A stretch of 64,000 nt of DNA from Bacteroidetes bacterium OLB10. GTDB lineage: Bacteria; Bacteroidota; Bacteroidia; AKYH767-A; OLB10. Below, piece by piece: positions 9,382 through 18,285 of the stretch. A program made the position numbers and the translations under genes. Each line of letters begins with the position of its first letter. Positions within the stretch are counted from its first letter, which is position 1. Below the pieces are notes generated by a model. The model did no database searches and was not told where the DNA came from. It saw only the letters and a program-made list of their open reading frames with translations. The stretch lies in assembly GCA_001567275.1 (NCBI GenBank), contig LNBX01000024.1, forward strand, positions 124,001 to 188,000, written 5' to 3'.

Positions 9382-10413
9382 TTATAAAATTCGTTGATAT
9401 TGAAATGCCGGGCATCCGCGCAACCCCTGCGCATTGTAGAAATCGTAATACTTCAGTTTGTAATATTCACCATTATGGTTTTTTATCACATAAAATAAAT
9501 TCGGAACGATGTAATACATATTGGTGTTGAAATCAAAATCTTTCCAGTCGAAGCCCATGATATCTGCATCAGCATAGAATGGAAAATTGGGAATGTCATT
9601 ATGATTGAATACATCAAAAGGTTTGTATCCGGGTACTGAATCTTTTTTCAGGATGGCACAGGACGTTTCATTCCATCTGTTGGTCATGGTTCCGTTTACG
9701 AGATAAAACCTGAACTGCAACGTCTCTTCCCAGTATGTATGTATGTAGCGCGTGAAAACAATGTCCCACTGATCTTTGGGTGGAGCCAATGAAACCATGG
9801 TTCCGCCATTGGAAAAGCTAAAATACATGAGCGAATAGGTGTCGTCTTTTGGAACAGTGAATTCGTGATAATCGCTGTTGTCAAGTTTGGAATAACGTAT
9901 TACATATTCACTGCTGCTGATTGAAACTATCTGTAATTTTCTGTATCTGTCGCTGCCGAAGTGGTTATACTTGCCACGGTCAATCACTACAACAGTGTTG
10001 TTGCAGTTTCCTGAAGCATCCTTATTTTTTCCAAAAGCAGTGCTGTCGCCCAACCAGGTATCAGCATCTGTTGCCCACACCAATCCTGTTGTATCCGTAT
10101 TTGCAAGGTCAGTTGAAGCTGAACGCCATGCAAACATATACTTACCTGTATTCAGATAGATATATTGTCCCTGCGGTGATGCTTCAAAAGCCAGGTCATA
10201 ACTTTTGATAGCACTGTATTTAGTATCTCCTGTAGCCAGGTTTACAAATATCATGGTGTCATAATTCACTCCCATACTCACCTGCATGGAACTCATGGTG
10301 GTGTCAATAGGAGGAAGTACTATTGCCTTGTCATTGTCTTTTTCGCAGGATGCAAACAGCAATGTTGTGATGATTGCAGAAACAAAAAATAAAAGTTGTT
10401 TTGTTTTTTTCAT
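9382..10413 (-). CDS. HmuY-family lipoprotein (putative heme binder)
   Basis: A 343-residue lipoprotein: lipobox LLFASC with Cys near residue 23 followed by acidic residues, suiting outer-membrane export in Bacteroidota. The C-terminal block FYVIKNHNGEYYKLKYYDFYN and then GCPAFQYQRIL is the HmuY signature, as is DQWDIVFTRYI mid-protein. HmuY of Porphyromonas gingivalis takes heme from host proteins and passes it to HmuR. The gene starts three bases after the TonB receptor stop, so the two are tightly coupled, supporting the hmuR-hmuY comparison. Ligand identity is inferred. Confidence 0.82.
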   Translation of the reverse strand: MKKTKQLLFFVSAIITTLLFASCEKDNDKAIVLPPIDTTMSSMQVSMGVNYDTMIFVNLATGDTKYSAIKSYDLAFEASPQGQYIYLNTGKYMFAWRSASTDLANTDTTGLVWATDADTWLGDSTAFGKNKDASGNCNNTVVVIDRGKYNHFGSDRYRKLQIVSISSSEYVIRYSKLDNSDYHEFTVPKDDTYSLMYFSFSNGGTMVSLAPPKDQWDIVFTRYIHTYWEETLQFRFYLVNGTMTNRWNETSCAILKKDSVPGYKPFDVFNHNDIPNFPFYADADIMGFDWKDFDFNTNMYYIVPNLFYVIKNHNGEYYKLKYYDFYNAQGLRGCPAFQYQRIL

Positions 10414-10416
10414 TTG

Positions 10417-12639
10417 CTAAAGACTCAGTTGAAGTTTAATACAGTAAAGTCTGCCCGGCAGTACGGATGATGAACTGCTGCTGCTTCCATGCACCTGACC
10501 GGTTGACATTTGTCTGATAGTTGAAACGTTGAAAAGATTTTTTACCCCTGCACTTAATGTGAATCGCTCTTTCCAGAAAGATTTACCGGCAATAATATCC
10601 ATCACCTGATAAGCTTCGCTTCGCAGAATACTTTCTTGTTCAGCATCATCTACCACAAACACCGGCATGGCTCCGTTATATTTATAATAAGCATTCACAT
10701 TAACTCCAACTGCCGGCCATTGCCATCCGAGAGCACCGTTGACCTGTGTGTACCATTCCGGATTATTGCTGCCTTCTGCATATTGCGAAGAATTGCCCGT
10801 ATATGCTACACCACCGCTCAGCGACCAGTTGCCATAAGTTACTGTCTCCGTCCATTCGGCACCTGTTGCTGTGTAATGTCCAACATTGATGTAGGTGTAA
10901 AGGTTGGATGTATCGCTGTACTGTGCTAATGTAATCAGGTTCGACACTTTATTATAAAAACCTTTTATTTCTGATTCCAATTGCAGCTTTCCTGTTTTGT
11001 AGCGATGGTTCAGTGACAGCTGATAGTTGTCAGACGACTCAGGTTGAATATCAGGATTGCCCTGAATGTTGTGATTGATATCCACAAAATCGAGATACAG
11101 CTCTTTCAGTCCGGGAGCACGAAAACCTTTGCTGTAACTTGCACGCACTGCCATAGCAGAAGTAATATCATATTTTACATTCACCGATGGAAGCAGCGGA
11201 GTTTTGTACATGGTGTTGTACGAATAGCGCAAGCCCGGTCTGATGAGAAGATTTTTTATCCCTGTATATTCAGCACTGGCAAAAACTGCATAATCATCCA
11301 CATACCGGTTGCGGTCGAGTCGCTTGCCGTTTCCGTTTTCAAGATTAATATCTATCCCTGTCTGAAAATTTATTTTACGTGAGTCATTGATGTGATTCCA
11401 TGTGCTGCGGACATTCCATGCAGCAAATGTTGTAGTGTCACGAAATTCAGGAGTTGTAAGCTCAGTTTGCTGAAGAGCAACCATATCTTTAAAATACACT
11501 TCTTTTCTTCTGTTGTAGGAAGAGTAAGAAACGTGACCTGTAATTTTATTTTTTTCGTCAGCATAGTAGTCATAGCTTATCACCTGACTATGTCGCAGTG
11601 TTTTGTAATATGAATCGTAGGCATAAGCTGAAAACGGTGTGATGGTAACAGGCCCTTTGTCTGTAATTTTTTCATCAAACAAGTTGAGCTGATAGTTCAG
11701 TTTTACTTTGCCAAAAACAGCACTTATCATTGCCGAACCATAATACTGTGTTTTAGGTTTCCATTCATACACCCTTCTGTCGTCTGTCAGATTCCATCCC
11801 TGAAATAAATTACGTCCGGCAGAAAGTTTCAGATTAATTTTATTCAGTGCAGCCTGAGCACTTACGTCAGCATTGTAGGTGCCAATACTTTCGTAATATG
11901 CAGTGGCCGATGCCGAATTTTTTCTGATATTCTGTGGTTTGGTAATAATGTTGATGACCCCTGCAATTGCATCAGTACCGTAAGAAGTACTCATGGGTCC
12001 TTCAACCACTTCTATGCGTTCCACATTGGAAGTGTTGAGCTGGCTCAGGTCAATATTTCCATTCATTCTGCCGATAACGGGAACTCCATCAATCAGCACT
12101 TTGATATTGTTCATATCCAAGCCCTGCATCGTCAAAGTACTTCCGAAAGCCTGATCGTAACCCGTGCGCATGTTCAGTTGTTTGCCGAGTACATCAGCAG
12201 CATTTACCGCTGCCATTGAAGAAATCTGTTCTTTGTCAATAATTTTCACTGTATAAGCCGACTGCATTACCGGTACAGGAGTGTAAGTAGAAGTGATAGC
12301 TACCTGATCAAGTGTTATTTCGCTGCGATGCAGATGTATGGTTTGCTCACCGGATGTGAGCGAAGTGAGCGTTTGAGAAATATAACCAATACATTTTATT
12401 TCAACTACAGATTTTTCAGTGTCGTGTAGCGACATGGTAACACGCCCTTTATAGTCAGGTAGATAAACGTTGGTTTTTCCTGAAGGTAAATTTAAAAACA
12501 CCACAGCCCCCGTTACTGCTCTGTTGTCAGTTGCATCTTTAATTACCAGAGTATGTTCCGAAGCAAAGAGGCCTGTTGACTGAATCAGAAAAATGAATAT
12601 AAACGCTGCTTTTCTCACGGGGGACAAAAGTATTTCCAC
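10417..12639 (-). CDS. TonB-dependent outer-membrane receptor (HmuR-like by context)
   Basis: A 740-residue receptor: signal peptide, a carboxypeptidase-regulatory-like domain (about residues 30-105), a plug domain containing VEVVEGPMSTSYGTDAIAGVINIITK (given here in part as SYGTDAIAGVINII), and a 22-strand-type beta barrel ending with Leu. It would import a bound ligand using TonB energy; the two HmuY-like genes downstream suggest heme. The longest frame begins at GTG 12639, but a TACTTTTG box (12625-12632) lies inside it, so a GTG at 12618 is an alternative start, leaving a very short or absent leader. The intergenic region to the divergent gene at 12809 is 169 bases. Confidence 0.88.
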   Translation of the reverse strand: MEILLSPVRKAAFIFIFLIQSTGLFASEHTLVIKDATDNRAVTGAVVFLNLPSGKTNVYLPDYKGRVTMSLHDTEKSVVEIKCIGYISQTLTSLTSGEQTIHLHRSEITLDQVAITSTYTPVPVMQSAYTVKIIDKEQISSMAAVNAADVLGKQLNMRTGYDQAFGSTLTMQGLDMNNIKVLIDGVPVIGRMNGNIDLSQLNTSNVERIEVVEGPMSTSYGTDAIAGVINIITKPQNIRKNSASATAYYESIGTYNADVSAQAALNKINLKLSAGRNLFQGWNLTDDRRVYEWKPKTQYYGSAMISAVFGKVKLNYQLNLFDEKITDKGPVTITPFSAYAYDSYYKTLRHSQVISYDYYADEKNKITGHVSYSSYNRRKEVYFKDMVALQQTELTTPEFRDTTTFAAWNVRSTWNHINDSRKINFQTGIDINLENGNGKRLDRNRYVDDYAVFASAEYTGIKNLLIRPGLRYSYNTMYKTPLLPSVNVKYDITSAMAVRASYSKGFRAPGLKELYLDFVDINHNIQGNPDIQPESSDNYQLSLNHRYKTGKLQLESEIKGFYNKVSNLITLAQYSDTSNLYTYINVGHYTATGAEWTETVTYGNWSLSGGVAYTGNSSQYAEGSNNPEWYTQVNGALGWQWPAVGVNVNAYYKYNGAMPVFVVDDAEQESILRSEAYQVMDIIAGKSFWKERFTLSAGVKNLFNVSTIRQMSTGQVHGSSSSSSSVLPGRLYCIKLQLSL

Positions 12640-12808
12640 GGGAAAAAACTATACCCCTTACTTTGTTGATAAAAATCAAAGTCAGCACAATATTGACAGA
12701 TGTCTGACAATTAATTTAGCACGTGAAAATTCACTGAGTAATACAATTAATTTTTCCAAAAGGAAAATGTAAATAGTAATACTGCGTTAGAACAAAAATC
12801 ACAATTTA

Positions 12809-13642
12809 ATGACAAAACAATCTGTAGTCGAAGAAATACGTACAGCACTGGAGCAAATCAGTCGTCAGTTTGCTGTATTCACTGCGGGCAACCGAATTCC
12901 TGAAGATGACGAACTGGATATGCTTAAAGGAAAAATGATCCGTTTGTATGATAAAATCAATATGCTTCAGTTAGTGGAGGGAAACTCTGTTCAACCTCCG
13001 GTTCAACACTTTCCTTCATCCGGCATAGAGTTGATGCAAGTTGAAAGTACACCGGTTTCCAATGTGCAGCATGAAATTATTGAGACCGTTAACCTGACTG
13101 AAGAAAAGTCGGAAAATATACAGCCAGCTGAAGAAAAACATGAAACGATAGTGGCTGTTACACCATCAACACCGGAACCGCAAATCTCTTTTACACCTGA
13201 GCCTGAGGTGAAAATCGAGCCGATAGTAGAACAGAAACAAGAACCTGCTAAACCTTTGGTTGCAGAAGTGCAGGCAGTTCGTTCAGGTATTTTTAAAGAA
13301 AGTGAGCCTACCATTGCACAGCAGTTTCATGAGTCGGAAACCATTCACGATAAAATTGGCGCAGAACAACATGCCTTTGCTGTTGCCGACAAACTCAAAC
13401 TCAGTCCTGTTGCCGATTTGGTTAAAGCTATCGGTATAAACGAAAAATTTTTATTCATCAGTCAGTTGTTTAACAACAACCATCAGGCTTATCAGCAAGC
13501 TATTGACAAACTCAACAACTCCAAAACTTTTGCTGATGCCTACATGTATTTTGATAAGGAAGTAGTTTCTCAGTTTCATTCAGACAAAACTTCTGACGTG
13601 TACAAACAGTTTATAGACCTTCTTCAGAGACGATTTATATGA
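12809..13642 (+). CDS. Conserved hypothetical protein, 277 aa
   Basis: I recognise no named domain. The first 55 residues are helical, the middle (about 60-160) is rich in Pro, Glu and Val and probably disordered, and the last 90 residues form a compact block with VKAIGINEKFLFISQLFNNN and AYQQAIDKLNN, a pattern shared by uncharacterised Bacteroidota proteins. No signal peptide, so cytosolic. The stop overlaps the ATG of the next gene (ATGA, 13639-13642), indicating translational coupling with the M28 peptidase. Confidence 0.8.
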   Translation: MTKQSVVEEIRTALEQISRQFAVFTAGNRIPEDDELDMLKGKMIRLYDKINMLQLVEGNSVQPPVQHFPSSGIELMQVESTPVSNVQHEIIETVNLTEEKSENIQPAEEKHETIVAVTPSTPEPQISFTPEPEVKIEPIVEQKQEPAKPLVAEVQAVRSGIFKESEPTIAQQFHESETIHDKIGAEQHAFAVADKLKLSPVADLVKAIGINEKFLFISQLFNNNHQAYQQAIDKLNNSKTFADAYMYFDKEVVSQFHSDKTSDVYKQFIDLLQRRFI

Positions 13643-14898
13643 ATGTAAGCAGGCAGCAAAGCATAACAACGGTTATGGCATTGCTGCTGTTGCTTTGGCA
13701 ACCTTTGCAGGCACAGCATGTGCAGGCAATGAAAGATATCTGTTATCTGACATCGCCCAAAATGGCAGGCCGTGGTTATGTAAAGAACGGACATCATAAG
13801 GCAGCCTGTTTTATCCGTGAACAGTTTAAACTTTGCGGCCTGACTCCCGTCAGTGACAAATGGTTTCAGCAATTCACGTTTCCTGTAACCACTTTCCCCG
13901 GCAAAATGCAGTTATCACTCGGAGATAAAATGCTGACACCCGGAGAGGATTATCTTGTGCATCCTTCATCAGCAGGTGGTAAAAAAACTTTGCCGCTGGC
14001 ATTTGCAGATTCCACTGACTTGAATCGCCTAATAGAAAACAGCGACACCTGTTTTGTCATTTCACAGAAAGTATATGAACTACTGCGACAATCCGAAGAC
14101 CGTTTGCTTTATACCAAAACCAAAGGAGCCATTCTGATTACGGAACCAAAAAAACTTACCTGGAGTGTGGGTGCACAGCCTTTTGGTATTCCTGTATTCA
14201 GAATGTTGCAAAGTGTTTTTGATTCTTCAGCAAAGAATATTTCATTCAGCATCAGTCAGCACTTTTATCCTGCATTTCAAACACAAAATGTATTGGGAAT
14301 GATACGTGGCAGTGAGCAACCCGATTCATTCATTGTTTTTACGGCACATTACGATCATCTGGGTATGATGGGAAGAAAAACTATTTTCCCGGGAGCCAAT
14401 GACAATGCCAGTGGCACGGCAATGTTGCTTGCATTGGCCAGACATTATTCAATAGCAATCAACAAACCAAAATACAGCATGCTGTTTATTGCCTTCAGTG
14501 CCGAAGAAGCAGGACTGCTTGGCTCAAAGTATTATACAGAACATCCTTTGCTGCCACTTGCATCCATTCATTTTCTGATTAATCTCGATCTGGCAGGTAA
14601 TGGTTCTGAAGGAATTACTGTTGTGAATGCTACTGAATTTAAAAACCAGTTTAATTTACTCGATAGTCTGAATACTGCAATGCATGCATTGCCCTCTGTT
14701 CATCAGCGTGGAAAAGCACGAAATTCCGATCACTATTATTTTTCAGAAAAGGGAGTACCTGCTTTTTTTATTTATACCATGGGAGGTGCACCCTGGTATC
14801 ATGATATTCACGATAAGTGCAATACATTAACGTTATCGCATTTCGATCGCTTTTTTAATTTGATAACTTCTTTTGCTGAAGCTTTGCAGTACAAATAA
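13639..14898 (+). CDS. M28-family metallopeptidase, secreted
   Basis: A 419-residue protein with an N-terminal signal peptide (LLLLWQPLQAQ). The M28 zinc ligands can be followed: FTAHYDHLG (His-x-Asp), GANDNASG (bridging Asp), AFSAEEAGLLGS (catalytic Glu pair), NLDLAGNG (Asp) and the late His in NSDHYYF/PWYHDIHD. M28 enzymes are aminopeptidases or carboxypeptidases of the periplasm or surface. An inserted PA-like region is likely between residues 90 and 220. It overlaps the upstream hypothetical gene by four bases. Confidence 0.9.
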   Translation: MNVSRQQSITTVMALLLLLWQPLQAQHVQAMKDICYLTSPKMAGRGYVKNGHHKAACFIREQFKLCGLTPVSDKWFQQFTFPVTTFPGKMQLSLGDKMLTPGEDYLVHPSSAGGKKTLPLAFADSTDLNRLIENSDTCFVISQKVYELLRQSEDRLLYTKTKGAILITEPKKLTWSVGAQPFGIPVFRMLQSVFDSSAKNISFSISQHFYPAFQTQNVLGMIRGSEQPDSFIVFTAHYDHLGMMGRKTIFPGANDNASGTAMLLALARHYSIAINKPKYSMLFIAFSAEEAGLLGSKYYTEHPLLPLASIHFLINLDLAGNGSEGITVVNATEFKNQFNLLDSLNTAMHALPSVHQRGKARNSDHYYFSEKGVPAFFIYTMGGAPWYHDIHDKCNTLTLSHFDRFFNLITSFAEALQYK

Positions 14899-14926
14899 AA
14901 CAGAAGATTTAAGTTTTGTTTTAGGA

Positions 14927-15455
14927 CTAATGATCCAATCTGTTTTCAATTTCCTGATCAATATAATCTTCAATCTCTTCGCGGCTCATATTTTTTTGCT
15001 TTTGTTTTTGTAATTCTTTTTTCAGCTCTTCAATTTCCTTTTGCTGATTGCGCCACTTGCGTAAGGAGTCAGGGTTGATGACAGTATCATTATCTGATGT
15101 GGGATTGAGTAACGGTTTCTCATTTGCATCGAAAGAATTATTGTTGCTATCAGACCTGAAAGTGGGAATACCGGATGATGAAGTATTCATATCTGGCTGA
15201 CGGCTGTCATCGTCATAACTGTTATCGGGGTTGCTGATTTTTTTTGCTTTGTTCTCATGAATCTTTTCTTTTATAAAATTCACAAGAGTTACTGATAACA
15301 CCAAAATCAGAGCCCATTTGAATAACCATCTAAAACAACCCATGCATGATCTTAAATCAATCGGATCATCAGACGGATTTTTTAGCATTTGTTTTAGTTC
15401 GTCAAATGATTTCTGCTCAGGATTTGGCTCCGGCAGTTTTTTTCTTCTTGCTCAT
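14927..15455 (-). CDS. Membrane-anchored hypothetical protein (frameshift near N-terminus)
   Basis: The intact frame from ATG 15388 gives 153 residues: a Cys-containing hydrophobic anchor (about 17-40), a Ser/Asp/Asn-rich linker, and a C-terminal Lys/Glu coiled coil (RNQQKEIEELKKELQKQKQ). Upstream, an ATG at 15455 opens a short frame that joins it if one base is removed from the run of seven T at 15437-15443; the restored start reads MSKKKKLPEPNPEQKSFDEL and gives 175 residues with an exact codon count. I recognise no family. It may be a single-pass inner-membrane protein; function unknown. Confidence 0.65.
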
Positions 15456-15559
15456 TTCTGATAGAGACGATTTATTTATAGAAATACGAAGATAATTATA
15501 TCCTGAAATCAGATTAGGAATTAAATCAGATGTTAACAAAGATTAAATTTCGCCTGAGG

Positions 15560-15590
15560 TTTGTAAAGTTTATTTTCTCCGTTACCTTTG
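15560..15590 (+). promoter_or_regulatory. Bacteroidota-type promoter of the DUF885 gene
   Basis: A -33 box TTTG (15560-15563), 19 bases, then TACCTTTG (15583-15590), fitting the TTTG-N19-TAnnTTTG pattern of the primary sigma factor of Bacteroidetes. The ATG of the downstream lipoprotein follows after 19 bases, leaving a short leader. Confidence 0.7.
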
Positions 15591-15609
15591 AACCATAAAT
15601 TCATAATGT

Positions 15610-17385
15610 ATGAGAAACATATTACTTGCACTGGTGTTAATCGGAACAGTTGCAGCCTGCAACAACCCCGAACAGAAAACAGTTCGTTCCATGTCGGATG
15701 AATTAAAGGAATTGGCAAATAATTATTATCAGGAGCGGCTGAAGTATTACCCTTTGGAAGCTACTGCCATTAACGATAACCGTTACAATGATTTACTTCC
15801 TAACGACATCAGTGAAAGTTACCGTGATACACTTCGTAATTTTTATACCCGCTATCAGAAGCAACTCGAAACCATCAACGAACCTGAACTTACAGGACAG
15901 GATTTAATCAGTTATAAAGTGCTGGTGCGTGAAATGAAAATTCAACTGGAAGAACTTTCTTTTCATTTTAACCTGATGCCGGTGAATCAGTTTACAGGAT
16001 TGCAACTGGCTTTTCCGGTGCTTGGCTCAGGCAGCGGCAATCAACCTTTCAAAACGGTAAAAGACTATGACAATTTTCTGAAACGAATTACTGCCTTCGT
16101 AGTGTATGAGGATACAGCTATCGTAAACATGCGCAGAGGAATGAAAGAAGGTATTATGCCTGCTCGCATTTTGATGCAGCGTACATTACCACAGTACAAA
16201 GGACTCATTGCTGCAAAAGCAGAAGAAAGTATTTTTTATAATCCTGTTAAAGATATGCCTGACTCTTTCAGTGATGCTGATAAGCAACGACTGAAAGATG
16301 CTTATGCCAAAGCTATTACCGAAGAGCTGAACCCATGCTTTCAGCGTATGTACGATTTTATTGAGAAAGAATATATTCCTGCATGTCCTGAAGCAGTAGG
16401 TATTTCCAATGTTCCGCAGGGAAAAGAATACTACGCTCATCTTGCCCGCTTATGGACAACCACCAACCTTACTCCTGACGAAATTTTTGAAATCGGACAA
16501 AAGGAAGTTGCACGTTTGCAAAAAGAAATGGAAAAAGTAAAAGAGGAAACAGGATATAAAGGAACAATGAAAGAATTCTTTCACTACCTGCATACCGATC
16601 CTAAATTTTATCCTTTCAAAAAAGATTCAGATGTGCTGAATGCATACCTCGATATTGAAAAACGTATGCAGCCGCAACTGAAAAAACTTTTTGACAAAAC
16701 ACCTAAATCGCCATTTGAAGTAAGACAGACAGAAGCATTTCGTGCAGCATCTGCCAGTGCAGAGTATATGCAGGGTTCACCCGATGGAACACGGCCCGGA
16801 GTGTTTTATGTTCCTATATTAAACCCCGCCAAATACAGTGAAGTAGGTATGGAAGATTTGTTTTTGCACGAAGCAATTCCGGGACATCACTATCAGATTT
16901 CATTGCAGCAGGAAAATACTTCGCTGCCCGACTTCAGACGATTTGGTTGGTACGGTGCCAATGGCGAAGGCTGGGCATTGTATTGCGAATCGCTGGGCAA
17001 AGAACTTGGATTATATACCGACCCTTATCAGTATTTTGGTTGCTTGTCAGAAGAGATGCATCGCGCCATACGACTGGTAGTAGATGTGGGTATGCACCTC
17101 AAAGGATGGACCCGCGAGCAGGCTATACAGTTTTCGTTAGACAATGAAATGGAAAGCGAAGCTGATATTACAGCAGAGATTGAAAGGTATATGGCATATC
17201 CTGCGCAGGCACTGTCGTATAAAATCGGACAGATGAAAATTCTGGAGCTTCGGCATAAAGCGGAGCAGGAGCTGAAAGATAAATTCAGCATAAAAGAGTT
17301 TCATAATCATATTCTGGAAAATGGATGCCTGCCACTCGATATTTTTGAAGAAGATATGAATCAGTGGATAAAGAGCAGAATGTAA
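15610..17385 (+). CDS. DUF885-family lipoprotein, putative metallopeptidase
   Basis: A 591-residue protein with a lipobox (GTVAAC, Cys at residue 17). The DUF885 signature HEAIPGHHYQISLQ lies near residue 420 and forms an HExxxH-like zinc site; GEGWALYCESLG and later GQMKILELR are also typical. The family is thought to comprise zinc peptidases or dipeptidases of the cell envelope, but few members are characterised. It has its own canonical promoter and no close operon partner. Family call is secure, activity is inferred. Confidence 0.88.
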   Translation: MRNILLALVLIGTVAACNNPEQKTVRSMSDELKELANNYYQERLKYYPLEATAINDNRYNDLLPNDISESYRDTLRNFYTRYQKQLETINEPELTGQDLISYKVLVREMKIQLEELSFHFNLMPVNQFTGLQLAFPVLGSGSGNQPFKTVKDYDNFLKRITAFVVYEDTAIVNMRRGMKEGIMPARILMQRTLPQYKGLIAAKAEESIFYNPVKDMPDSFSDADKQRLKDAYAKAITEELNPCFQRMYDFIEKEYIPACPEAVGISNVPQGKEYYAHLARLWTTTNLTPDEIFEIGQKEVARLQKEMEKVKEETGYKGTMKEFFHYLHTDPKFYPFKKDSDVLNAYLDIEKRMQPQLKKLFDKTPKSPFEVRQTEAFRAASASAEYMQGSPDGTRPGVFYVPILNPAKYSEVGMEDLFLHEAIPGHHYQISLQQENTSLPDFRRFGWYGANGEGWALYCESLGKELGLYTDPYQYFGCLSEEMHRAIRLVVDVGMHLKGWTREQAIQFSLDNEMESEADITAEIERYMAYPAQALSYKIGQMKILELRHKAEQELKDKFSIKEFHNHILENGCLPLDIFEEDMNQWIKSRM

Positions 17386-17463
17386 ACAGAATTGTAATGG
17401 TTTAAGAAACTTTTGTAAAGTACATTTGTTGTTCTGACACACCTTCATTAAATCAGAATATTT

Positions 17464-18150
17464 ATGCCAAATAAACTAACAGTTGCCATGGCTTCTGCAA
17501 CAATGCTCTTGTTTTTCAGTTCATGTTATTTCAATTCACGCAAGGCTGCCGGCTTGCTTAAAGATGCAGAAAAGAAAACCTACGATATCATTGTAGTGCC
17601 CGGTGTGCCACTTGTCAACGGGCAATGGAGTGATGTGATGAAAGCGCGCGTGTATTGGTCTAAATATCTTTTCGACAAAGGAATTGCACGCAACATCATG
17701 TACAGTGGCAGTTCTGTTTATACCCCATATAAGGAAGGAGAAGTGATGGCCATGTATGCCAAAGCAATCGGAATACCTGCCGAACATATTTTTACCGAAA
17801 CCAAAGCCGAACACAGCACTGAGAATATTTACTACAGTTATAAGAAGGCAAAAAAACTCGGCTTCAACACCGTTGCACTTGCATCAGACCCTTTTCAGAG
17901 CAAATTGCTGAAGTCGTTTATAAAACGAAAAGTAAGCCGCGAAGTAGGGATTATTCCTTTTATTGCTGATACTTTAAGGGCTATGCAACCTACCATGACA
18001 GACCCTGTACTGGATTTTTCTGCTTTAAAGGTCGAAAATTTTACCGCATTGCCCGAGAGAGAAGGTTTCTGGAAACGTTTTCGCGGAACCCGTGGACACA
18101 ATATTGATAAAAACGCCTACAGCGATACGCCTGTAAGCAGGGAAAAATGA
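17464..18150 (+). CDS. YdcF/ElyC-family (DUF218) envelope protein
   Basis: A 228-residue protein with an N-terminal lipoprotein-like signal (FFSSCYF). The DUF218 core is evident: YDIIVVPGVPL, GIARNIMYSGSS, GIPAEHIFTETKAEHSTENI (acidic and Ser/Thr residues lining the pocket) and ALASDPFQSKLL. Members of this family (SanA, ElyC, YdcF) act in envelope maintenance; the reaction is unknown. A -7-like TACATTTG lies at 17421-17428. The C-terminal 40 residues are polar and not part of the core. Confidence 0.82.
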   Translation: MPNKLTVAMASATMLLFFSSCYFNSRKAAGLLKDAEKKTYDIIVVPGVPLVNGQWSDVMKARVYWSKYLFDKGIARNIMYSGSSVYTPYKEGEVMAMYAKAIGIPAEHIFTETKAEHSTENIYYSYKKAKKLGFNTVALASDPFQSKLLKSFIKRKVSREVGIIPFIADTLRAMQPTMTDPVLDFSALKVENFTALPEREGFWKRFRGTRGHNIDKNAYSDTPVSREK

Positions 18151-18285
18151 AACATCAGATCAACTTTAATTTTTTGAAAATGCATTGCTGAGCAATTCAC
18201 AGGTAGTCGTTAATTAAGCAATTGTTTTTACTGTTTTGGATGACAACCTTTTTTAGCTTTGCATTTCTTATTTATAAAAACTGCA

